Of a DNA stretch of 38,373 bases, positions 23,981 through 32,766 are shown piece by piece. Position 1 is the first letter of the stretch. The number at the start of each line of letters is the position of its first letter. The stretch is from Hungatella sp. GTDB lineage: Bacteria > Bacillota > Clostridia > Lachnospirales > Lachnospiraceae. The notes below the pieces were generated by a model. It made no database searches and had not been told where the DNA came from. It saw only the letters and a list, made by a program, of their open reading frames with translations. The stretch spans positions 1 through 38,373 of the forward strand of contig JAAWHU010000028.1 of the NCBI GenBank assembly GCA_022796015.1, given 5' to 3'. The position numbers and the translations under genes are program-made.

Positions 23981-24925
23981 ATGGATTTTAAGGATCTGAC
24001 CTATGTGGTTACTCTTGCCAAATATCAAAATTATACCAATGCCGCTAAAAATCTTTATATCACTCAGCCTGCTCTCACTAAAGCCATCAAGAAGCTGGAA
24101 ACCGAGATGGGGGAACCTCTTTTTATAAGGAAAGAAAACTCCACAGTTCCTACAGAATTTGGTTTGAAATATATACAATATGCACAAAGCATTTTGAACT
24201 TGAAATCCTCCATGGATGAGGAGCTTGGCGCCCTCCACGCAAAGAAATACCCCATCTTAAAGATCGGAATTACCCACGTCTCCGGCCGTTTTCTTCTGTC
24301 CCAGACCACCATCGCCTTTCAGAGAAAATACCCCCATGTTCAACTGAGCATCTCGGAAAACATCACTTCCAGTCTCTATGATATGGTGGAAAAGGGAGAA
24401 CTTGATTTTGCCGTATGCATCCGCCCCGGCTCCCCCTTTTATGCTCCCAGGGAGGATTTTGACTATATGGATGTTGTCACCAATGAGATGGTTCTGGCAG
24501 TTCCCCGCAGCCACCCGCTCCTGGCCATGGCCGTCAACAAGCCGGGCTTCCACTACCCCTGGATTCCTTTGGAGTGGGCAAAGGAGGAAAAATTTCTTCT
24601 CCAGCCGGAAGATCAGTTTACCGGGAAAGCCGCAAAGTACATATTTCGGGAGGCCGGCTTTTGGCCAAAATCTGTCAGTATTATTAATAATGTCCATTCC
24701 GCCATTGATTTAGTCTGTGCCGGATGCGGCATTGCCCTGGTGACCAATCTTCACTTAAAGATTCTGGAACAAAAGGTAACCTTGATCCCTCTGTCTTTCG
24801 GCAGGGAACCTATCTGCAGCAAATCTGCCGCCATGTTTAAAAAGGGAAATATTCTGCCTGATTATGCCCTTGACTATATCGAGATGGTGCGGGATGCCCA
24901 CAGGCCCCTTCTCATGGGACATTAA
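23981..24925 (+). CDS. LysR-family transcriptional regulator
   Basis: This 314-aa protein has an N-terminal winged helix-turn-helix (about 1-60, with NYTNAAKNLYITQPALTKAIKKLE) and a LysR substrate-binding domain (about 90-300). The start at 23981 is preceded by GGGAGGGGAAGGG. The open frame continues upstream of 23981 without a ribosome site and is rejected. Divergent placement and the shared repeat region suggest it controls the adjacent ABC transporter-esterase operon, but the inducer is unknown. No terminator was seen directly after its stop. Confidence 0.9.
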   Translation: MDFKDLTYVVTLAKYQNYTNAAKNLYITQPALTKAIKKLETEMGEPLFIRKENSTVPTEFGLKYIQYAQSILNLKSSMDEELGALHAKKYPILKIGITHVSGRFLLSQTTIAFQRKYPHVQLSISENITSSLYDMVEKGELDFAVCIRPGSPFYAPREDFDYMDVVTNEMVLAVPRSHPLLAMAVNKPGFHYPWIPLEWAKEEKFLLQPEDQFTGKAAKYIFREAGFWPKSVSIINNVHSAIDLVCAGCGIALVTNLHLKILEQKVTLIPLSFGREPICSKSAAMFKKGNILPDYALDYIEMVRDAHRPLLMGH

Positions 24926-25009
24926 GAATTGGGATTGAAGAGAACACAAAAGACTGTATTTTGGGAGAAACCTTGGAATTACTATTGATAAAAGGGATAT
25001 ACACAGAAG

Positions 25010-25063
25010 AAAAGGCGGCCCCCTGTCGGACATTAGCGAAAAAGCACACCGACAGGGGGCCGC
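25010..25063 (-). terminator. Strong terminator of the MupG/PTS operon
   Basis: A perfect 15-bp GC-rich stem pairs 25015-25029 (GCGGCCCCCTGTCGG) with 25049-25063 around a 19-base loop. On the minus strand it runs into CTTTTCTTCTG; on the plus strand it is followed by A residues. It sits 30 bp after the MupG stop. Confidence 0.85.
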
Positions 25064-25092
25064 AAAAACAGGAATCCATTTATCTGAATATC

Positions 25093-26196
25093 TTACCTAA
25101 TAAGAAAATCCCAGAAATGATCGGGTTGTTCTTCCATAAATTCCAGAATCAGAAGCTCCTCCTCAGGAATCCTTCCTGCCAGATTCCTCTCTCCATCATT
25201 GGGGATCTCCTTTAGGATCACTTCCACCTCGCCTCGATAGTGAGACAGATTATCATTGACAATGACCACATCGCCCCGGACAAATTTTTCCTGGCTGCAT
25301 TCCCGGTAAGGAATAGACTTGTCTTTGCAGCTTACTCTGGGCATACTGGAGCGGATAAAGTACTCTGATGCATCGCTGCGCCCTGAGTGGTGGAATTCTT
25401 TCAGAACACGGAGCTCCGTCTCGTTCAGCCCCTCCACCGTGCAAAGGGCAATGGTGGTCTTGGTCATATCCACCTGGGACATGGCTTTTAATTCTTCCTC
25501 CGATGCGTAGGCATTGCCGATGAGGATATCGTCGATCATCTCAGTAGCCAGAAGATGCCTTACCTGCAGATCAATGGGAAGACCTCTGTCGGCCTCTAAG
25601 GTACACAGGCCGCTGTACACCGGCCATGGCCCAAAGGTATCTTTATTGTTGCTGGACACAAAGGCAGCTGTGCGCAGCCCCAGTCCTTTCCATTTTCTAT
25701 TGAACTTGTCAAACACGGCCTGGCTGAGCCCGGTGAAGCGTTCCGGATAAAAGTTGTGGCACATGAGAATATTGTTGGGGTCAGCCCCATGGCGGATAAG
25801 ATGATCCACGCTCACATCAAAGCTGGCGTTAAACTCGATCTTAATTCCCTGGGGATTGCGGGTAATAAGCCTGTCTTCCAAGTCTCCGAAGTGACCGTCC
25901 AGACGGATAATATCCAGCCCCATATCGGCAAACACGGACAGGTCCTTAGGAGTGGCCCCCAGATGGTTAAATACGTCCGGATTGGTGTCCGCCGCCACCA
26001 CATATCCCAGCTCATGAGCCTTCCCGATAAAGTCCGAAAACTCCCTGATAATTTCTTCTTTGGGTTTATCCACAGACAGCAGGCAGGTAAAGATGCGGCA
26101 AAATCCATACTTGGCCGCCAGCTTCATATATTCATAATCTCTCTCCGGAGTGGAATGCTCCGGATATACCGATATTCCTAATTTATGCATTGCCAT
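25093..26196 (-). CDS. mupG: MupG-family (DUF871) protein, probable 6-phospho-N-acetylmuramidase
   Basis: This 367-aa protein matches the DUF871/MupG family: an N-terminal TIM barrel (about 1-240; GISVYPEHSTPERDYEYM, CRIFTCLL, DIIRLDGHFGD, LMCHNFYPERFTGLS) and a C-terminal beta-barrel domain (about 255-367; SSMPRVSCKDKSIPY). The characterised S. aureus MupG cleaves MurNAc-6-phosphate-GlcNAc after PTS uptake in peptidoglycan recycling. It follows the PTS IIC gene by 29 bp, so it probably hydrolyses the phosphorylated disaccharide that this PTS brings in. No murQ etherase is in the window, so the exact substrate stays open. Confidence 0.8.
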   Translation of the reverse strand: MAMHKLGISVYPEHSTPERDYEYMKLAAKYGFCRIFTCLLSVDKPKEEIIREFSDFIGKAHELGYVVAADTNPDVFNHLGATPKDLSVFADMGLDIIRLDGHFGDLEDRLITRNPQGIKIEFNASFDVSVDHLIRHGADPNNILMCHNFYPERFTGLSQAVFDKFNRKWKGLGLRTAAFVSSNNKDTFGPWPVYSGLCTLEADRGLPIDLQVRHLLATEMIDDILIGNAYASEEELKAMSQVDMTKTTIALCTVEGLNETELRVLKEFHHSGRSDASEYFIRSSMPRVSCKDKSIPYRECSQEKFVRGDVVIVNDNLSHYRGEVEVILKEIPNDGERNLAGRIPEEELLILEFMEEQPDHFWDFLIR

Positions 26197-26225
26197 ATTC
26201 CCCTCTCTTTTCTTTATGAAACGAT

Positions 26226-27581
26226 TTACAGATCTTCCGCCGATAAATCATCCAGTGACGTTCCCCCTGCTTCCCCGGCCGACTCTTTCTCCTCCGACAG
26301 GTACTGGTTATCCACTGATTTGATAAATGGCATATAAATTAAAGTGCCCACTGCAATCATAATCACCTGGAAGATGGCTCCCATAACTCCTGATGAGAGG
26401 AAGCCTGACACAACCGGAGGTGTGGTCCACGGCATAAAGATACCGTTGCAGATCGGAACCAGGCCGATGCTCATTACAAGATAGGTTACGGCAATATTGA
26501 ACAGCGGCACAAAGATAAAGGGAACCAGAATCGTGGGGTTAAGCACAATAGGAAGACCAAATATTACAGGCTCATTGATGCCGAAGCAGGCAGGCAGGAT
26601 GGACAGCTTGCTCAGTCCCTTAATCCGCTCTGATTTGCAGAATAAAAGAGCTGCGATCAGAAGAGACAAGGTGGAACCGCCCCCGCCGTAGGTGGCAAAC
26701 AGGTCCATAAACTGCTTATTAATTACATGAGGAAGAGCCTGGCCTGCCTGGAGAGCCGCCAGATTCTCTGCCGACAAAGCATAGAGAATGGGAACCACCA
26801 CCGTGTCCGTAATATTGGTTCCGTGAATACCAAAGCCCCAAAGAATATGAGCAAACAGATAAACCGCAAGCATGGCTCCAACGGAATCTCCCACGTTCTG
26901 AAGAGGAAGCTGGAGAAAACGGAACACAAACTCAAAGGCATTGCCCCATGGAGTAAACAAAAATACCACATGGATCACCATAAATACAATCATAACAATG
27001 GCGGCCGGAATCAGAGTGGAGAAAGACTGGCCTACTGTAGGCGGAACTCCGGCAGGCATAGTGATCACCCAGCCTTTGTCCTCAATCTTCTTGTAAATGT
27101 TAAGGGATAGAAATACACTGATAATCCCGATAAACAGTCCTTTTGTTCCGATCCAGTCAAAGGGAACGCTGGACACTTTCACAGCCTCCGCAGCACCGGC
27201 AGGAGTGTACATGGTATACATAGGCATAAGCATGAACCATGCCACCATGGAGATGGCCGCGCCGTGAAGAGGGTTGACCCCAATATTTCTGGAAAAATTG
27301 TAACCGATTCCCATGACGGCAAAAATAGCCATAATAGAAAATGTTGCCGTTGACGCCACACCGAAGATGGCAGACAGAGGCGTTCCTGCCACGGTAATGC
27401 TGCTCATAAGATCCATCCACGCCTGAATGGGGAAGTTGGAAATTAACATAAAGAAGGAGCCGATAATCAAAAGAGGCATGGTTACCAGAAAACCATCTCT
27501 TATGGCGATCAGATATTTATTCTCGCTGACCACTTTCGCTATGGGCATCAATACATTTTCCATTTTTTCCACAAATTTCAT
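26226..27581 (-). CDS. PTS permease IIC, cellobiose/lactose family
   Basis: This 451-aa membrane protein has the CelB-type layout: an N-terminal amphipathic start (MKFVEKMENVLMPIAKVV), about ten membrane segments and the family motifs WGIHGTN-like (GFGIHGTNITD) and FGINEPVIFGLP near residue 340. The start at 27581 has AAAGGA upstream; a GTG seven codons earlier overlaps the IIB stop. With separate IIA and IIB genes just upstream it forms a complete sugar-specific PTS that imports and phosphorylates a beta-disaccharide. The adjacent MupG gene suggests MurNAc-GlcNAc. Confidence 0.9.
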   Translation of the reverse strand: MKFVEKMENVLMPIAKVVSENKYLIAIRDGFLVTMPLLIIGSFFMLISNFPIQAWMDLMSSITVAGTPLSAIFGVASTATFSIMAIFAVMGIGYNFSRNIGVNPLHGAAISMVAWFMLMPMYTMYTPAGAAEAVKVSSVPFDWIGTKGLFIGIISVFLSLNIYKKIEDKGWVITMPAGVPPTVGQSFSTLIPAAIVMIVFMVIHVVFLFTPWGNAFEFVFRFLQLPLQNVGDSVGAMLAVYLFAHILWGFGIHGTNITDTVVVPILYALSAENLAALQAGQALPHVINKQFMDLFATYGGGGSTLSLLIAALLFCKSERIKGLSKLSILPACFGINEPVIFGLPIVLNPTILVPFIFVPLFNIAVTYLVMSIGLVPICNGIFMPWTTPPVVSGFLSSGVMGAIFQVIMIAVGTLIYMPFIKSVDNQYLSEEKESAGEAGGTSLDDLSAEDL

Positions 27582-27598
27582 ACAATAATCCTTTCTTT

Positions 27599-27922
27599 TC
27601 ACGCTTTTTTCTGCTTTATCAGCAGAATAGCGGTTCTCAATACATTGGCTCCGTTCACGGCGCCGTAATCAGCCGGGTCAATGGTGGCAGTCACAGCTCC
27701 CAAAGGTTCGTATTTTTTCTGGATTTCCTCTAAGAGAAAACGGACCTGGGGACCTAAAAGGATACAGTCCGGCCGTTCCTTCTCGTAGATTTCTTCCATA
27801 ATCTCGAAAGGAAACGCCCTGACCTGTACCGGCAGTTTGTGATCATTGGCCGCTTTCTGCATATTGGCAGCCAGCATACTGGTGGACATGCCCGCACTGC
27901 AAAATAAATACACCTTTTTCAT
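27599..27922 (-). CDS. PTS IIB component, lactose/cellobiose family
   Basis: This 107-aa cytoplasmic protein opens with MKKVYLFCSAGMSTSML, where Cys8 is the phosphorylation site in a CxxGxSTS loop. The length is normal for a single-domain IIB. It accepts phosphate from the IIA protein encoded 2 bp upstream and passes it to the sugar bound by IIC. GGGAGAATAAAG precedes the ATG. Confidence 0.93.
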   Translation of the reverse strand: MKKVYLFCSAGMSTSMLAANMQKAANDHKLPVQVRAFPFEIMEEIYEKERPDCILLGPQVRFLLEEIQKKYEPLGAVTATIDPADYGAVNGANVLRTAILLIKQKKA

Positions 27923-27924
27923 CT

Positions 27925-28251
27925 TTATTCTCCCTTTTCTAACCGGTTGATTCGTCTGTAGCTGTTGATCAGTTCCTCTGAAAGAATCTTAAATTGCTCC
28001 GCAGCCAGAAGCTGATCCTCCGTGTGGACCAGCAGAAGGCTGAATGGAATGGCTTCCCCCTCTGATTCCCTCTGAATCATAGAAACATGGATCCTGTGTC
28101 CCTCCTGGAATTGACATCTTCCCTCCTTCATCAGCTCCTCTGCCGCTCCAAAATCTCCGGCAGCCGCCTTGTGAACCGCCTCAATATAGTCTGAGCGAGC
28201 CAGGCCGGCCTGGGTGATGATCCGGACACACTGCATGGTTATGTCTTCCAA
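27925..28251 (-). CDS. PTS IIA component, lactose/cellobiose family
   Basis: This 108-aa helical protein fits the LacF/ChbA trimeric IIA family. H76 in LLVHTEDQL is the expected phosphorylated histidine and D79 the metal-binding aspartate of the trimer core. The second His of the common HAQDH motif is Gln here. The start is TTG at 28251, giving the family-like N-terminus MEDITMQCVRIITQAG with AAGGAAGGTG upstream; an ATG at 28236 is an alternative. It is the first PTS component gene, 43 bp after the RDD gene. A perfect hairpin ATATGCC-tga-GGCATAT (near 28277-28293) lies in the gap. Confidence 0.9.
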   Translation of the reverse strand: MEDITMQCVRIITQAGLARSDYIEAVHKAAAGDFGAAEELMKEGRCQFQEGHRIHVSMIQRESEGEAIPFSLLLVHTEDQLLAAEQFKILSEELINSYRRINRLEKGE

Positions 28252-28294
28252 TACACACCTTCCTTTCCCTTTGTTTTATATGCCTGAGGCATAT

Positions 28295-28918
28295 CTATCC
28301 TTTCCTCTCCGGGCCGTCCCATGCCATGACAACTCTGGTACCTGCCAGATAATCATGGATTCCCCGCCTGAGAGGATGGAATACAATAAGAATTGAGGAC
28401 AATGTCCCCATGATCCACCCGGCGTACTTCCACCAGGCTGGCATCAAAGGCTTCCCTACTGCAAAACCCGCCAGTTCCCCGGCATAACGTCCGGCTGTCA
28501 TAAGGCCGTTCTCCAGAATCAAAAGCCCGAGAACCTGACGAAGAATTAATTGTTTCAAATCCGCCCTTTTTCCATCCAGATCTGTGATCCGTATTCCGAA
28601 AATCCGTTTTCCCACAGTCTGTCCCGGCCACAGCCTCCACGGAACCAAAACATAATAGGTGATAATAAAAACCATGGACAGCACTCCCGCCAGAATCCCG
28701 TAATCGCCTGGAATCTCAGTGATGTGGGCCGTTACCTCCGGCGTCTGTGTAACCATGGAATAGAGAAAGGCCACCGGAAACGCCGCAGATAAGTCCCCCA
28801 AAAACCAGTCTGCAGCGTAAGCTCCGAATCTGCGGACCATAGACGGCTTTTTGAGTTCCTCTTTCTTTTTTAACGGGACACGGACCGGATTTAGCTTTGG
28901 ACTTAACTTTGATGACAT
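28295..28918 (-). CDS. RDD-family membrane protein
   Basis: This 207-aa protein has the RDD-domain pattern: RRFGAYAADWFL (about 29-40) at the first helix, then WPGQTVGKRIFGIRI (about 98-112) and a C-terminal helix ending HDYLAGTRVV. Three to four membrane segments are predicted. The family has no settled function; some members act in ion exchange. It is 9 bp after the PRD regulator gene with AGGAGG before the ATG, so it is co-transcribed with the PTS. Why an RDD protein sits between the regulator and the PTS is unclear. Confidence 0.85.
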   Translation of the reverse strand: MSSKLSPKLNPVRVPLKKKEELKKPSMVRRFGAYAADWFLGDLSAAFPVAFLYSMVTQTPEVTAHITEIPGDYGILAGVLSMVFIITYYVLVPWRLWPGQTVGKRIFGIRITDLDGKRADLKQLILRQVLGLLILENGLMTAGRYAGELAGFAVGKPLMPAWWKYAGWIMGTLSSILIVFHPLRRGIHDYLAGTRVVMAWDGPERKG

Positions 28919-28927
28919 ATCTTCCTC

Positions 28928-30826
28928 CTACTGGAAAAGGTTCCTGAACTCGGTCCAGGTCCGGCTCTTTAAAAGTTCTGCCAGCATTCCGGGTTCCGTA
29001 ATCATGCTGCCCATCCAGTTAAAGAACTCTTCAATCTGTCTGCGGTCCTCCTCCGCCACTGCCGGAAGAAGCACCAGAGACACTTCATACTGCCCCCATA
29101 TGACAGGCCTTTTAAAAAAAGCCACAGACAGTACGGAACGAAAGGCGTACAGATGCAGGGGATGGGGCATGGCAAACTGAAACGCAAAGGATGTGCCTGA
29201 CATCCGCTCCCTCTCCAAAACGGACTGGGTAAAGACAGGAGGCACATAGCCCGCCTCCTCCAGGCGGCTGCAGAGGAATCTTATGGCCTCCTCCGGAGTC
29301 TCCGCCTCCAGATCCGTATAGAAAAACTGAGGATACAAAACCGCAGCCATCCAGGGAAGGAACTGCGCCTTGAATCTCTGGCTGTCCAACCGGTTCAAGG
29401 TCTCAAAAATCTGGTTCTCATCAGACATATTCATAAACAGAGATATATGAAGAGTGGGAATATTCAGGCTATGTTTTAAAGCCGATGTGGTAAGGATTAC
29501 ATCTGGCTTCTCCTGCCTCACCCGCTCCTCCTCAAACATGGGGAAACAGCCGATCACCGCTGCCCTCTGCCCAAAATGCATGGCAATCCGGTCTAAAAAA
29601 TGGGATAACAGCCCATGATTGTAAGGACAGATGACTAAAAGCCGGTACAGTTTCCCATTCTGAATCCGCTCATACGCACACTGGAGATGGAGGGCAATAA
29701 AACCGATCTCCGTCTCACCAATCCGCTGTTTTGTCCTCTCTTCTAAAAAATCCGCCATAAAACAGGCAATCTCAAAGGCCAGCGGATACTTTGACTTGAT
29801 CTCCTGACCAGATAAAGGAAATTGAAATCCCCGGTTCCACTTCTGGTACAAAAGAGCCGACAGATGATGATTCAGCATACGGATCAGTTCTTCATCCTCC
29901 CTGAAATCAATCTGATAGCTTGTATAAATTTGCTCCAGTACCTGCCCCAGCATCTGGCCGACCATACCCTCCGAGTCAGGCAGAAGGCTTTTCTGATCGC
30001 ATAAAAGCAACGCCAGGATATGGGTCTCATGGGAAACTGCTGTCCTTCCATACCTTAAGAGCACACGGCTGAAAAACTGGCCTGCAATCCTGTACTCTGC
30101 CCTTTGGTTCAGTTTCTCCGGTACAGGTCCTCCATATTCACTTAACGCAATAAACTTCATAGCCAGAATCCGCTCCAGGCTGACTCCGATATAGGTCTCC
30201 AGCATGGGAAGAAATGCCTCCCGCACCTTGTAACCATGATCCTTTAAGATCTGCTCCAGTTCATTCCATGCATAGATCAGATCCACCTGGGTAAAACATG
30301 AGGCCAGCTTATTGAGATTTAAAAAATCATCTCCCATCCATTCCAAAAGAATCTTCTGGCATAATCTGCGCTTGGCCAGCTCCGTCCCCTCCAGACTGAT
30401 CTGATTCTTGAAACGTCTCAGGGCAATATCCGGAACAGTCTTCACCATGGCCTTGACTCTGGCAATGTCCTTTTCAATACTGGAATCGCTAAAAAAGAGC
30501 TGTTCTTTTAAGTCGGCAAGGCTCAGCCCCTGCTCCTCCTCAAGGAGTATCTTTAAAATATGGTTGGATCTCTGAACCGGCCTTACAGGAACCGGATTCT
30601 GTCCATCTCCGCCTTGTTCCGGGGAGCCCCGTCCCCTGTCATCCATCCGGTATCCGTGCCGTCTGTTGGACAAAATACGAACCTGCCCCTGTTCCTTTAA
30701 GATCACTGCAATGTCTGAACGAATGGTCCGGTCCGACACTCCCAACAGACCGGCCAGTTCCTTTCCCGTCATCCATCGTTTTCTCTCAGACAATAACCGG
30801 ACCAGATTTTCTTGTCTTTGGTTCAT
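28928..30826 (-). CDS. PRD-containing transcriptional activator with PTS IIB- and IIA-like domains
   Basis: This 632-aa regulator is of the LicR/MtlR/ManR type. An N-terminal HTH_11 domain (about 5-60, WMTGKELAGLLGVSDRTIRSDI) is followed by a second HTH region (about 80-170) and two PRD domains (about 180-390). A IIB-like domain (about 395-490) and a C-terminal IIA-like domain (about 500-630) complete it, with the likely phospho-His in FAMPHPLH. The IIB-like domain opens LLVICPYNHG. Phosphorylation by HPr and the PTS controls such activators. As the first gene of the cluster, it probably activates the RDD-IIA-IIB-IIC-MupG genes and perhaps itself. Confidence 0.88.
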   Translation of the reverse strand: MNQRQENLVRLLSERKRWMTGKELAGLLGVSDRTIRSDIAVILKEQGQVRILSNRRHGYRMDDRGRGSPEQGGDGQNPVPVRPVQRSNHILKILLEEEQGLSLADLKEQLFFSDSSIEKDIARVKAMVKTVPDIALRRFKNQISLEGTELAKRRLCQKILLEWMGDDFLNLNKLASCFTQVDLIYAWNELEQILKDHGYKVREAFLPMLETYIGVSLERILAMKFIALSEYGGPVPEKLNQRAEYRIAGQFFSRVLLRYGRTAVSHETHILALLLCDQKSLLPDSEGMVGQMLGQVLEQIYTSYQIDFREDEELIRMLNHHLSALLYQKWNRGFQFPLSGQEIKSKYPLAFEIACFMADFLEERTKQRIGETEIGFIALHLQCAYERIQNGKLYRLLVICPYNHGLLSHFLDRIAMHFGQRAAVIGCFPMFEEERVRQEKPDVILTTSALKHSLNIPTLHISLFMNMSDENQIFETLNRLDSQRFKAQFLPWMAAVLYPQFFYTDLEAETPEEAIRFLCSRLEEAGYVPPVFTQSVLERERMSGTSFAFQFAMPHPLHLYAFRSVLSVAFFKRPVIWGQYEVSLVLLPAVAEEDRRQIEEFFNWMGSMITEPGMLAELLKSRTWTEFRNLFQ

Positions 30827-30929
30827 CTGTTTTTCCTCATGTGGCTGCCTCTGGTTTTCACGGCAAAAAAGGTATTATTACTCTATTAATCCTATTATAA
30901 ACGATTTCCTCTTATTATAGTTTTATATT

Positions 30930-30952
30930 TTTTTCCTCATAGTTAGGAAAAA
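30930..30952. promoter_or_regulatory. Inverted repeat TTTTTCCT-N7-AGGAAAAA upstream of the PRD regulator
   Basis: A perfect 8-bp-arm palindrome lies about 105 bp before the regulator start, in an AT-rich stretch with TATAAT-like boxes nearby (30914-30919 on the minus strand). It may be the operator of the PRD activator. No convincing -35 box was found. Confidence 0.4.
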
Positions 30953-30969
30953 TTAAGTATTTATGCACA

Positions 30970-31008
30970 AAATAAGGGCGGTCAAAAACCTCTGTTTTTG
31001 ACCGCCCT
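30970..31008 (-). terminator. Strong terminator of the flotillin gene
   Basis: A perfect 15-bp stem, 30975-30989 with 30994-31008, closes a 4-base loop. On the minus strand it is followed by TATTTTGT. It starts 12 bp after the flotillin stop and insulates the PRD regulator gene. Confidence 0.9.
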
Positions 31009-31020
31009 GACTTCTGTCAC

Positions 31021-32559
31021 TTATTGGGCTTCTCCTGGTTCTGCTGTCTCTCCTGGTTCTTTAGAAGGAATTCCTGTGAGATTTACATTTCGTGTAACCT
31101 TTGCATCATAAGTCTGAGCTTTCAAAATCTCTCGAAAATCTACTCCTGTAGCCTCGGACATGGTATCAAACACCTGCTGCATCACTGTGGCTGCACTTCC
31201 TGACACCTGGCTGACGCCGCCTGCTCCTTCTCCTCCGCCATAGATATTCACTTTGTCGATGCTGGAAAGAGGTCTTGCAATCTCCGCTGCCATCTGCGGC
31301 ATAATATTCACCATCATCTCAATGACTGCGGCGTTGTTGTACTTGGCATAAGCTTCCGCTTTCTTCTCCATACCTTCTGCTTCTGCCAGAAGCTTCGCCT
31401 GGATAGCAGCCGCTTCTGCAGAACCTCTGGCCTGGATTCCGGCGGCCTCCTGCTCGGCTGCATATCTGTCGGCCGATGCCCTGGCTTTGGTAGCCTCGGC
31501 CTCCTTCTCCGCTTTAGCCCGCATAGCCTCAGCTTCCATCTCCAGCTCATACTTTTTAGCCTCGGCCTCCCGCTGTCTCTTGGCAAGCTCCGCTGCCGCC
31601 TTCTGTTCTACTGCATAGCGGTCTGCATCAGCCTTTTTATTGATCTCGGCCTCCAGAGCCTGCTGCTTAATGGCAACTTCCTGCTTGCGCAGCTCCGCCT
31701 CCCGCTCCGCCTTGGCAATCTGAGCGTTGACTGTGGCAGTCTGAATGGTCTTCTCCTGCTGCTGGCGCTGAATCTCATAGGCGGCATCGGCCTCGGCCTT
31801 CTTAGTGTCCGACTCTTTCTGAAGCTCCGCCTTGGTGATGGCCAGTTCATTGTTCTTCTGGGCAATCTCCGTCTGGGCCAGAACCCTGGCATCGTTGGAG
31901 GCCTTGTCTGCCTCCGCCTGAGCGATAGCGATATCCCGGTCGGCCTGAGCCTTGGCAATAGCCGCATCCTTCTTGATCTTTGAAGTATTGTCAGCTCCCA
32001 AATCCTTGATGAGGCCGTTCTCGTCGGTTACGTTCTGGATATTGCAGGAAAGGATCTCGATTCCCAGCTTATCCATATCTTTGGAGGCCTTGGACATCAC
32101 CTGGTCGGAGAAGGAATCCCGGTCCGTATTGATCTCTTTCAACGACAACGTACCGATAATCTCACGCATATTGCCCTGAAGCGAATCCTGAAGATCCAAG
32201 GTAATATCCTTAGGCTGTTTATTTAAAAAGTTCTTGGAGGCCAGCTTGATCCCTTCTGCAGTGGGAGAAATGCGCACCTTGGCAACAGCGTCCACATTCA
32301 CATTGATAAAATCATTGGTGGGCACAGACTGCTCGGTCTTGATATCCACAGTCATCTGTCCTAAGTACAGACGGTCCATCCTTTCAAAGAAGGGGATCCT
32401 GATCCCTGCCCGTCCAATGAGAATTTTTCCGTCTTTCTTCAAACCGGAGATAATATAGGCCTGGTCCGGCGGAGCCTTCACATAGCCGCAGGTAATAATG
32501 ATAACAAGGATGATAATAATAAGAACAGGCACAACAAAAGGCATAATAATGTCTATCAT
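31021..32559 (-). CDS. Flotillin-like SPFH membrane protein
   Basis: This 512-aa protein has an N-terminal membrane helix (about 3-25), an SPFH domain (about 30-200, GKILIGRAGIRIPFFERMDRL) and a very long Ala/Glu/Lys-rich coiled coil (about 195-420, with repeated AEAD/AEKEAEA heptads). A Gly/Ser-rich tail follows. This is the layout of bacterial FloT/YuaG, which organises membrane microdomains. The start at 32559 has TAGGAGGA upstream. It is transcribed alone from its own promoter and terminator. No NfeD-like partner gene is beside it, unlike many flotillin loci. Confidence 0.9.
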   Translation of the reverse strand: MIDIIMPFVVPVLIIIILVIIITCGYVKAPPDQAYIISGLKKDGKILIGRAGIRIPFFERMDRLYLGQMTVDIKTEQSVPTNDFINVNVDAVAKVRISPTAEGIKLASKNFLNKQPKDITLDLQDSLQGNMREIIGTLSLKEINTDRDSFSDQVMSKASKDMDKLGIEILSCNIQNVTDENGLIKDLGADNTSKIKKDAAIAKAQADRDIAIAQAEADKASNDARVLAQTEIAQKNNELAITKAELQKESDTKKAEADAAYEIQRQQQEKTIQTATVNAQIAKAEREAELRKQEVAIKQQALEAEINKKADADRYAVEQKAAAELAKRQREAEAKKYELEMEAEAMRAKAEKEAEATKARASADRYAAEQEAAGIQARGSAEAAAIQAKLLAEAEGMEKKAEAYAKYNNAAVIEMMVNIMPQMAAEIARPLSSIDKVNIYGGGEGAGGVSQVSGSAATVMQQVFDTMSEATGVDFREILKAQTYDAKVTRNVNLTGIPSKEPGETAEPGEAQ

Positions 32560-32597
32560 ACTGATCCTCCTAAGGGTAAAATTTTGCAACTACTTAT

Positions 32598-32626
32598 ATT
32601 TTAAGTTTATATTTACGAAAAAGCAA
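32598..32626 (-). promoter_or_regulatory. Promoter of the flotillin gene
   Basis: On the minus strand TTGCTT (32626-32621) and TAAAAT (32603-32598) are 17 bp apart, about 40 bp before the ATG. Confidence 0.5.
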
Positions 32627-32692
32627 CGGCATTAATCTTGCTTTTTTCTTACAATTTTTTCAGAAGCTCCAAAGGAATCATCCAATATCTTC

Positions 32693-32721
32693 TTGCATTT
32701 TTCTGTGGGTGTTGTTATAAT
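32693..32721 (+). promoter_or_regulatory. Promoter of the LacI regulator-uxaC unit
   Basis: TTGCAT (32693-32698) and a consensus TATAAT (32716-32721) are separated by 17 bp. The palindromic operator begins 10 bp after the -10 box. Confidence 0.7.
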
Positions 32722-32731
32722 AGGGCTATAT

Positions 32732-32745
32732 TGTAAGCGCTTACA
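32732..32745. promoter_or_regulatory. LacI-type operator TGTAAGCGCTTACA at the LacI regulator-uxaC unit
   Basis: This palindrome is identical to the one at 16714-16727 and likewise sits at the expected transcription start. It suggests negative autoregulation by the LacI protein encoded 22 bp downstream, and shared control with uxaA. Confidence 0.75.
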
Positions 32746-32766
32746 GAATCATAACGAGGTGATAAA

